A DNA stretch of 64,000 bases, taken from Panorpa germanica. Its lineage: Eukaryota > Arthropoda > Insecta > Mecoptera > Panorpidae. The notes beneath the pieces are model-generated. The model did not search any database, was not told where the DNA came from, and saw nothing but the letters and a program-made list of their open reading frames with translations. Made by a program: the position numbers and the translations under genes. The DNA is taken from contig OY783203.1 of the NCBI GenBank assembly GCA_963678705.1, positions 42,098,347 through 42,162,346 of the forward strand, written 5' to 3'. Numbering within the stretch: position 1 is the stretch's first letter; each line of letters begins with the position of its first letter. Below, piece after piece: positions 1-11,829 of the stretch.

Positions 1-56
1 TAGATTGAAACGTTTATTTAATTAAAACTACTTCATATATTTTTACATATTTTTAG

Positions 57-3000
57 AAAGCACAACTGAAGCTAGTGTCGCAGCAACCACCTTCAAGCCT
101 ACACTCCCCCCATTGAACTGCTCAGACAACACTTACTTGGATTCATGCGTGTTCATCATTCAAGATCTCATGGAAGGAGATCCAGAAGCAGCAGTTAGAA
201 TGCCGGTCAATGCTGCAGAGATTGATGAGAAATGCTCGTGAGTTTATAAAATTGCAATTTATACTTGCATGATATACGATTATACCACATACAAACAAAC
301 ATACTCGTATTAACTATATATATATTTAATGTAAAAAGGTTTCAATTTTGGATAAAATCGATTTACATTATGTTTCTAAATGGGCTTGTGTCCTATGTCT
401 TAATTTCTATAAAAGTGTACTATATATTGATAAAGTGGGTTACTAGAACCTCAAATGTTCAATTATTTTTTAATAACTCCATATATGTTAAGAAATACTA
501 ACAATTGAAAAACTCATTTTGTCTCTTTAATTATTAAAGCGATTCAACGTTGTACCCATTCCAAGTGCATGTGGCATCACAATCCTTGTGTAAGGTTCCC
601 AACCATACAGCTCATAAATCTCTGCTATATGTATTTATAAATCAAAATATCAAATATTATTTACAGCTATTTCAAGGAACAATCAAATTTCAATATTATG
701 TCTGCCTTAGCAAGGTTAAATAAAATAAAAACTTATTATTCTTTGACTTGACTTGATTATTTGACTACCAACAGCTACAGAACATTACCACAGCACTGAC
801 CTACTCAACAAATAACTGACGTTAAAATGCATTTCACGTCATACAAATATAGCCGATCATTTCTAGCGCTAAAACTATAATTCAAATTTTTAGTTGCTAT
901 ATCTCCGTCAACATTCAGATATTTAATAAAATAGACACCCCAATACACATTTATTAACATTAATTTCAATCAACAATTGAAAAATCGACCACTAAAAAAT
1001 GAGGACACAAGCCCATTTACTTTATAATCCTCTAATTTTTAAAAAGGTACTCTTATAAGTTAAATAGACAGTCAAAAGAAGAATACGTCAATACTCTTAT
1101 TCACTTAATTGAATTCTTGCAAAACTAATTTTAATGAGTAAGAAAGTAACGATGATTTCTTCGGAATACATAACCTACAAATAACAATAAATATTTATTT
1201 TTTATTATGCAATTATTATTATATATTAAATATAATACTAAATAATCTACTGTAATCAGGCGTTTGAATTTCTATTTTCATTTTTTTTATTTATTTATTT
1301 TAATGTTAAACAAATTAAGTTTATTGTGTGAAAATTTGAAGTCGATTGGAGTAAAACTGTCGGAGATATAGAGTTTTAAGTCTTCACCTCTCTGGTCTGT
1401 TTGAAACTTTTAAACGCGTCTTTCTCACACTTAGCTGTTTCAGAGTCGGTGTCCCCTTTAGCTCAAAATCTACTGCACCGATCCTTTGAAATTATGTACA
1501 CTCTTTACATAAATGCCAAGGTAACGCTGTCGATTTATTTTCTATTAGTTTCTGATTTTTATTCATGAAAGTCGATATTCTGACTTCTAAGTGCAGTAAG
1601 AAAACGAAAAATTAATAAAAGAAACTCGACAAGGTTACCTACAAAATATTATCAACTAATGAAATCATTTTGGATTTTTCTTTTCAAATAATCCAGTGAT
1701 GAGTTATGAGTAGCACAGCAATGACACTTTTTTTTGTAGCGTCTGTGGAGATTCGCTGTCAATGCCTCATTTCTTGATATTTATTTATGAAAATTTCACA
1801 AAGTATTTTATAAATGTTATTTTATCATGTAGTAATTATAGATATAATTATATATTTACATTACCACCCCACACCTACCATAAAGTTGCGCCTGATCACA
1901 TTTGCATCGCTTATTATGCGATTTTGATGATCTTGAACGGTCGGCACAGTCCCCCTCCCCTGTAGATGCATTTACACCTGCTCCCAGAGAAAACGTAATG
2001 CCAGGGACAACTAACATTTTAGTGAATTGAAGACCGGGAGGAACCTCCTCTCCTCTGAAAGTCTGGTTTCGAGTACTTTCGACCACCAACCAAGTATTGC
2101 ATTTGCCTGGAAAATTAAACATCAATGCTGTCAACCCTCCAGCACATACGCCGTTACATACGCCCTTGTTAACACCTTTTATCACAGAAATATAACGCAT
2201 TTAATATTTCTGTAGCATGAATGTCAAGTCACGTGTACAAACCCCTCTTCCACCCCCTCCCAATATCTACCTTAATACTTCCATTGTATCCATAGTAAGA
2301 TATTTACAACTATGTATCGGAAATGTGACAGGCGCTACCTAGTATAATAATAAATATCAAAATATTTGTAATGCTTCAAAGCATCTGTCCTACATTTTAG
2401 CAATACATGCGTTTACATCATGCGTATTGATGTGACCTAGTTTGTGTAGTACAATATTCTACACTTACTAGCATTTAAGTACATTTCGAAGTTGGGTTTT
2501 CATGCGTATTTTTTCACCTAGCCCTTTGTTAACTGTTCCATGCAAATGGAAGGCTGTCGCAGTGAATTTTATTTTCACTGTAAGCTACTCCAAGCCTCGT
2601 CTTGGTATTTAGATTTACATAATTCAGAAGTGGAATTTCTCTAACAGATCCGACTTTAAAGTATTGATACCTATTTCATCCATTGTGAATCCAAGTAAAT
2701 GAATTTTAAAAATAGGTGTAGAATTATTTTTACACGATGTCACTACCGTGTCAATATTTCTCTGTATTTTACAGTTTTCCACAAGTTTTGCTGTTTTTCG
2801 TGAATTTAACTCTAAAAGTGTATTTAGACTTCACCGTAAATATTAAAAAGATATATTTTTAAATAGAAAACGTTACAAGAGTTAATCGAGGAATGCCACA
2901 AACAAAATAATTCTTTAGACCGTCCCCACACGAGTCAACTGATTGCAAACTAGCCGCGCAACGAAGTTTCCAACGAAAACGAAAAACGAGTCGTGTCGAG

Positions 3001-6000
3001 CCGTGTTTCATGACTATAGAATTTTTAACAATAGCATAATGGGGGATTTTATTGTGTCTTATTTGTATATATTTAAATACTTTTGAATAGTATTTGTGCA
3101 CATCTCTACTAATGATGTCACCATCAAAAGCAAGCAACCAAGCATGACCTGCGACATAGAAACACAGTCGCCCAAAACGTGCTCAAAACCAGTGTGAAAT
3201 CAGTTTTCTTTCATTCATGCCGTGTGTTTTCTCTCACTCGTGTACACCTGCGTTCTCTCACTAACAACACAGTTTTCGGTTCGAGCAGATTCGGGGCTAA
3301 GGTTTGCAAAGGCCTTATTTTACAGTTGACCTTAATCCTTAACTGTTCCAGCAGAGCGAGTGCTACCAATGTCTGCAGTATTTCGATAATTCAATAATAA
3401 ACTCTAATAATGAATTATTCAACTATCGTCAATTTATTCATACATTCAAACTCGTTATAAATATAATTTATTATGGAACGGATAGTTCTAGAGAGTAAGG
3501 CACTCTACACACAAGGCGACTGGTTGCAAACCTTAGCCCCAAATCTACCCGAAGCGAATGTGATTACAACTGTTGTTAGTGAGAGATCGAGATATGAGAT
3601 AAAACACAAGAAAGGCACACGAGTCGGCTGGTTGCAAACTAAACGCGAAACGAAGTTTTCAACGAACACGAGTACGAGCCATGTTGAGTCGTGTATCATG
3701 ACTCTATAGAATTTTTAACAATAGCAAAACAGGGGATTCCATTGTGTTATATTTGATTGTATATATGTATTTAAATACTTTTCAATAGTATTCGTAAACA
3801 TCTCTGTTGATGAAACTAGCAAAGCCTTGCGACTGAGAAATCCTAGTCGCTAAATATATGCTCAAAACCAGTTTCAAATCAGTTTATTTATGTTCGTGCC
3901 GTGTGTTTTATTTCACTCGTAAACACGTTCGTTCTTTTACTAACAACACAGTTGTAATGACATTCGGTTCGGGCAGATTCGGGGCTAAGGTTTGCAACCA
4001 GTCGCGTCGTGTACGGAGGGCCTTATGCCCTTACAACCTCACGGTCTCACGATCTCACGGTCGACACAATGTACTAGTAGTTGACTTATCAGATATTTTT
4101 CCAATGTCTTTATTTTTTGTTATTTTACTAGGGCAATGTTTACTTTTTGCTTATTTTATTTTTTTCTTACTGAAAAAACAAAATATATCTTAAGGAATAA
4201 TAAAAGTAAATATAAGAAAAATTGTTAAAATAAAGGCCTAAAAGCATTTTCTGCTGAGAAAAATATTAACATCTTACTGTGAAATATTTTATCTTGACAT
4301 TTATAACTTCAAAAAAAGATATAACTTTTTGAATCGGAATTATGCCACTCTATTATCGGTACTCCTTGAGCAATAACTTTCCCAGTGGTAGAAATGGAAA
4401 GAAATTTGAGGAATTTGCTTAACGCTCTTAAATAAAATCTAATTAAATAATAAAATATATTACGTAACTTAAATGTTTTACATTTCATTAGAACATTTAA
4501 TATTAATTATTTATAAGTCTGTGTCCAAATAAAATAACTTCAGGCGAACATTTTTTTGAATTACATTTCTATAATTACACGATGTGGTGGATATTGCTCC
4601 AATGAACAATTACACATGACTAGGTTGCTAGGTCCGAGGATTTAGTCCTGTGAAGTCTTCGAACATCATTACTATCAAGCAACATTTGCGTCACGGCGAT
4701 GTTTTCGTAGTTCCGAAGTCTTAACTGGTGCTTCGCTGCTATAGTTTTGATTTCTTCTCCTACTGTGTTAATCTTCAGGTGTCTATGTATGGCGTCATTG
4801 CGTATATATCACGGTGCATTAACTATTCCTCGCAGAACTTTATTTTGGAATGTTTGTACACCTGTTTGTATGCCACATGTTTAGCCTGGTGGCTCAAAGA
4901 TCCTAAAAGCGGTCGTGCTTCACAGTCTAAGTAACTCCTTTTATATTACGTCATTAACTATTTTCTCACCAAAAGTATACAGTTAAGACATACCTATAAA
5001 ATCAAATGAAAGATATTATTTTATGTTTCTAGGTTGCATATTGCGAACCTTATTAAGCTCTGAGGTTTCTTCTTACACATAAAAACAATAAAGTAATGCA
5101 GGCGAATATTAAAATATTCTGAACCCCTGCTATTTCGTTAGGTAAATATATTTTATACACAGAGTGAGCACAAATTTAATCGAAAAGAAACAAACAATTT
5201 ATTATTTAAATACAAGGAGAAAACCCTATTTCGTAACAACATCCGTTTCGTATTATAAGCGAGGATGCACCAATAATCAATAACATCAAATAGAAGTGGG
5301 GTCGAGTTAGTTTATTACAATTACAATTAATGCGAGTTATCACTTACTATAATTTAAAAAAATAGAAGTAGGGTTCTTTTATGAACCAATACCGAATTCA
5401 TTGTAAACTCAAAGGGCATCTTTTGATTTCGATACAACCTCCAAACGAATTCGAGTTCGCCAGAAGCTCTTTTTTATTATAGGATTATTACACTGGAGAA
5501 GAAGAAGTAGAATTTGATGGGTGAAAAAATCATTTTATACAAGGACGCCTAATATATATACGGGCCTATATATATAAATACTTGCTCATCCGTACATCCG
5601 TATAGCTCGTAGCAGGAGTGAAGGTTCTAGTTGTTGTGGTACAGAATGAATTTTTGACAAGTTTTCAAATGAATTACTGTTATTTTAATTCTATTTTTGC
5701 TGTATTATTTTATTAATTAATCTTAAAATATACATTTTTGCCAGTATCTTACAGGGTAGAATTTCAGACCAAAACTAGTTCTTAGCAGTAGTTTTCATAT
5801 ACAATTTCTTTTTAATTATTTAATTTTTATAACTAAATAGGCTAACTTTGGTACCTAATTTACAAGAAAAAAAAATACATAAATTTCGAAAATAAGTAAC
5901 GAAAAAATTTAAAACATTTTATATATTGTTGAAAAAAATATATTTCTTTAGTCAGTTTATATGAAAAATTATTTGTTTTTATATGTAAAACTTATATAGA

Positions 6001-9000
6001 AACTTATAAGAAAAATTATTGATTTCTTAATATTTTTTGATGCCATTATATCCACTTATATTTAAGAAGACGAAATGCGTTAATAAATTTGAAATAACTT
6101 AACTATTTTGGATTGTATAAGAAGTTGTAAAAATTCATGGACTTCTTTTTCAAAATGAAAAATTATTTTTTTCATAACATTTTGTGATGCATTTATATCT
6201 ATATAAATTTAAGAAAACGAACTGCGTTAAGAAATTTGAAATATTTCAACTATTTTGAGAGTTACAAAAATATATGGACTTTTTTTCAAAAAGAAAAATA
6301 ATTGAATTTATAATAAATTTGATGCAAAAATATCCAATAATGTTAAAGAAGACGAACTGCGTAAAATAATTTGAAATATCTTAAGTATTTTGGATTTTAT
6401 AAGGGGTTCTAAAAATTCATGGACTTTTTTTTCAAAAAGAAAAATTATTGATTTTGTAATATTTTTTGATGCAGTTATATCCATTTATATTTAAGAAGAC
6501 GAACTGCATTAAAAAAATTTAAATATCTTAACTATTTTGGATTTTATAAGGGGTTCTAAAAATTCATGGACTTTTTTTTCAAAAAGAAAAATTATTGATT
6601 TTGTAATATTTTTTGATGCAGTTATATCCATTTATATTTAAGAAGACGAACTGCATTAAAAAAAATTAAATATCTTAACTATTTTGGATTTTATAAGGGG
6701 TTCTAAAAATTCATGGACTTTTTCTTCAAAAAGAAAAATTATTGATTTTGTAATATTTTTTGATGCAGTTATATCCATTTATATTTAAGAAGACGAACTG
6801 CATTAAAAAAATTTAAATATCTTAACTATTTTGGATTTTATAAGGGGTTCTAAAAATTCATGGACTTTTTTTTCAAAAAGAAAAATTATTGATTTTGTAA
6901 TATCTTTTGATGCAATTATATCCATTTATATTTAAGAAGACGAACTGTGTTAAAAAATTTAAAATATCTTAACTATTTTGGATTTTATAAGGGGTTCTAA
7001 AAATTCATGGACTTTTTTTTCAAAAAGAAAAATTATTGATTTTGTAATATTTTTTGATGCAGTTATATCCATTTATATTTAAGAAGACGAACTGTGTTAA
7101 AAAATTTAAAATATCTTAACTATTTTGGATTTTATAAGGGGTTCTAAAAATTCATGGACTTTTTTTTCAAAAAGAAAAATTATTGATTTTGTAATATTTT
7201 TTGATGCAGTTATATCCATTTATATTTAAGAAGACGAACTGCATTAAAAAAATTTAAATATCTTAACTATTTTGGATTTTATAAGGGGTTCTAAAAATTC
7301 ATGGACTTTTTTTTCAAAAAGAAAAATTATTGATTTTGTAATATTTTTTGATGCAGTTATATCCATTTATATTTAAGAAGACGAACTGTGTTAAAAAATT
7401 TAAAATATCTTAACTATTTTGGATTTTATAAGGGGTTCTAAAAATTCATGGACTTTTTTTTCAAAAAGAAAAATTATTGATTTTGTAATATTTTTTGATG
7501 CAGTTATATCCATTTATATTTAAGAAGACGAACTGCATCAAAAAAAAATTAAATATCTTAACTATTTTGGATTTTATAAGGGGTTCTAAAAATTCATGGA
7601 CTTTTTTTTCAAAAAGAAAAATTATTGATTTTGTAATATTTTTTGATGCAGTTATATCCATTTATATTTAAGAAGACGAACTGCATTAAAAAAATTTAAA
7701 TATCTTAACTATTTTGGATTTTATAAGGGGTTCTAAAAATTCATGGACTTTTTTTTCAAAAAGAAAAATTATTGATTTTGTAATATTTTTTGATGCAGTT
7801 ATATCCATTTATATTTAAGAAAACAAGCTGCATTCAAAAATTTGAAATATCTTAACTATTTTGGATTTTATAAGGGGTTATAAAAATTCATGGACTTTTT
7901 TTTCAAAAAGAAAAATTATTGATTTTGTAATATTTTTTGATGCAGTTATATCCATTTATATTTAAGAAGACGAACTGTGTTAAAAAATTTAAAATATCTT
8001 AACTATTTTGGATTTTATAAGGGGTTCTAAAAATTCATGGACTTTTTTTTCAAAAAGAAAAATTATTGATTTTGTAATATTTTTTGATGCAGTTATATCC
8101 ATTTATATTTAAGAAGACGAACTGCATTAAAAAAATTTAAATATCTTAACTATTTTGGATTTTATAAGGGGTTCTAAAAATTCATGGACTTTTTTTTCAA
8201 AAAGAAAAATTATTGATTTTGTAATATTTTTTGATGCAGTTATATCCATTTATATTTAAGAAGACGAACTGCATTAAAAAAATTTAAATATCTTAACTAT
8301 TTTGGATTTTATAAGGGGTTCTAAAATTTCATGGACTCTTTTTTCAAAAAGAAAAATTATTGATTTTATAATATTTTTTGATGCAGTTATATCCATTTAT
8401 ATTTAAGAAGACGAACTGCATTAAAAAAATTTAAATATCTTAACTATTTTGGAATTTATAAGGGTTTCTTAAATTTCATGGACTCTTTTTTCAAAAAGAA
8501 AAATTATTGATTTTATAATATTTTTTGATGCAGTTATATCCATTTATATTTAAGAAGACGAACTGTGTTAAAAAATTTAAAATATCTTAACTATTTTGGA
8601 TTTTATAAGGGGTTCTAAAAATTCATGGACTTTTTTTTCAAAAAGAAAAATTATTGATTTTGTAATATTTTTTGATGCAGTTATATCCATTTATATTTAA
8701 GAAGACGAACTGTGTTAAAAAATTTAAAATATCTTAACTATTTTGGATTTTATAAGGGGTTCTAAAAATTCATGGACTTTTTTTTCAAAAAGAAAAATTA
8801 TTGATTTTGTAATATTTTTTGATGCAGTTATATCCATTTATATTTAAGAAGACGAACTGCATTAAAAAAATTTAAATATCTTAACTATTTTGGATTTTAT
8901 AAGGGGTTCTAAAAATTCATGGACTTTTTTTTCAAAAAGAAAATTATTGATTTTGTAATATTTTTTGATGCAGTTATATCCATTTATATTTAAGAAGACG

Positions 9001-11739
9001 AACTACATTAAAAAAATTTAAATATCTTAACTATTTTGGATTTTATAAGGAGTTATTAAATTTCATGGACTTTTTTTAAAAAAGAAAAATTATTGATTTT
9101 TTAATATTTTTTGATGCAATGATATTTAATTATATTTAAGAAGACGAACTGCATTAGAAAATGTGAAATATCTCAACTATTTTGGATTTTATAAGGGGTT
9201 CCTTATCGTGTCCGTAAATTTTTAGAACCCCTTATAAAATTCAAAATAGTTAAGATATTTAAAAATTTTTAACGCAATTTGTCTTCTTAAATATAAATGG
9301 ATATAACTGCATCAAAAAATATTACAAAATCAATAATTTATCTTTTTGAAAAAAAAGTCCATGAATTTTTAGAACCCCTTATAAAATCCAAAATAGTTAA
9401 GATATTTCAAATTTTTTAATGCAGTTTGTCTTCTTAAATATAAATGGATATAACTGCATCAAAAAATATTACAAAATCAATAATTTTTCTTTTTGAAAAA
9501 AAAGTCCATGAATTTTTAGAACCCCTTATAAAATCCAAAATAGTTAAGATATTTAAATTTTTTTAATGCAGTTCGTCTTCTTAAATATAAATGGATATAA
9601 CTGCATCAAAAAATATTACAAAATCAATAGTTTTTCTTTTTGAAAAAAAAGTCCATGAATTTTTAGAACCCCTTATAAAATCCAAAATAGTTAAGATATT
9701 TTAAATTTTTTAACACAGTTCGTCTTCTTAAATATAAATGGATATAACTGCATCAAAAAATATTACAAAATCAATAATATTTCTTTTTGAAAAAAAAGTC
9801 CATGAATTTTTAGAACCCCTTATAAAATCCAAAATAGTTAAGATATTTAATTTTTTTTAATGCAGTTCGTCTTCTTAAATATAAATGGATATAACTACAT
9901 CAAAAAATATTACCAAATCAATAATTTTTCTTTTTAAAAAAAAAGTCCATGAATTTTTAGAACCCCTTATAAAATCCAAAATAGTTAAGATATTTAAATT
10001 TTTTTAATGCAGTTCGTCTTCTTAAATATAAATGGATATAACTGCATCAAAAAATATTACAAAATCAATAATTTTTCTTTTTGAAAAAAAAGTCCATGAA
10101 TTTTTAGAACCCCTTATAAAATCCAAAATAGTTAAGATATTTAAACTTTTTTAATGCAGTTCGTCTTCTTAAATATAAATGGATATAACTGCATCAAAAA
10201 ATATTACAAAATCAATAATTTTTCTTTTTGAAAAAAAAGTCCATGAATTTTTAGAACCCCTTATAAAATCCAAAATAGTTAAGATATTTAAATTTTTTTA
10301 ATGCAGTTCGTCTTCCTAAATATAAATGGATATAACTGCATCAAAAAATATTACAAAATCAATAATTTTTCTTTTTGAAAAAAAAGTCCATGAATTTTTA
10401 GAACCCCTTATAAAATCCAAAATAGTTAAGATATTTAAATAGTTTTAATGCAGTTCGTCTTCTTAAATATAAATGGATATAACTGCATCAAAAAATATTA
10501 CAAAATCAATAATTTTTCTTTTTGAAAAAAAAGTCCATGAATTTTTAGAACCCCTTATAAAATCCAAAATAGTTAAGATATTTAAATTTTTTTAATGCAG
10601 TTCGTCTTCTTAAATATAAATGGATATAACTGCATCAAAAAATATTACAAAATCAATAATTTTTCTTTTTGAGAAAAAAGTCCATGAATTTTTAGAACCC
10701 CTTATAAAATCCAAAATAGTTAAGATATTTAAAATTTTTTAATGCAGTTCGTCTTCATAAATATAAATGGATATAACTGCATCAAAAAATATTACAAAAT
10801 CAATAATTTTTCTTTTTGAAAAAAAAGTCCATGAATTTTTAGAACCCCTTATAAAATCCAAAATAGTTAAGATATTTAAATTTTTTTAATGCAGTTCATC
10901 TTCCTAAACATAAATGAATATAATTGCATCAAAGAATATTAAGAAATCAATAATATTTCGTTTTGAAAATATAGTCCATGAAATTTTTAGAACCCCTTAT
11001 AAAATCCAAAATATTTAAGATATTCTAAACTTTTTAAAGCAGTTCGTCTTCCTAGTCATAACTGAATATAATTGCATCAAAAAATATTAATATATCAGTA
11101 ATTTTTTATCGAAAAAAGTCCATGAATTTTTAGAGCCTCTTCTAAAATCCAAAATAGTTAAGACATTTCAAATTTTTTACGGCAGTTCGTCTTCTTTAAC
11201 ATAATTGGATAAAATTGCATCAAGAAATATTAAGAAATCAATAATTTTCTTTTTTGAAAAAAAGTCCATGAATTTTTAGAACCCCTTATAAGATTCACAA
11301 ATATTAAGAAATTTCAAATTTTTTAACGCAGTTCGTCTTCTTAAACTTAAATGAATATAACTGCATCAAAAAGTATTAAAAAATCAATATTTTATCATTT
11401 TGAAAAAAAAGTCCATGAATTTTTAGAAACCGTTATAAAATCGAAAATAGTTAAGATATTTAAAATTTCCTAAAACAGTTCGTCTTCTTAAAAATAAATG
11501 TATATACCTGCATTAAAAAATATTAAGAAATCAATAATTTTCCTTTTTTAAAAAAAAGTCCATGAATTTTTAGAAACCCTTATAAAATCCAAACAAGTTC
11601 AAATATTTCAAAATTTTTAACGCAGTTCGTCTTCTTAAACATAAATGTATATGAATGCTTCAAAAGATATTAAAAAATTAATAATTTTCCTTTTTGAAAA
11701 TAAAGTCTCTGAATTTTTGAAACCCCTTATAAAATCCTC

Positions 11740-11829
<90 letters not shown>

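Noticed and set aside
3179..4193. Open frames of 72-111 residues on the plus strand
   Set aside because: They lie within the MITE copies, and the similar peptides in different copies only reflect repeat identity.
4728..4934. 68-residue plus-strand open frame
   Set aside because: It is antisense to the jockey-type LINE tail, which explains the sequence much better.
7461..7661. 66-residue minus-strand open frame
   Set aside because: It is a translation of two satellite units (the same peptide repeats), not a gene.
5995..11740. CRISPR-like regularly spaced repeats
   Set aside because: The 147-bp units are contiguous, without unique spacers, in a eukaryotic intron. It is a satellite.
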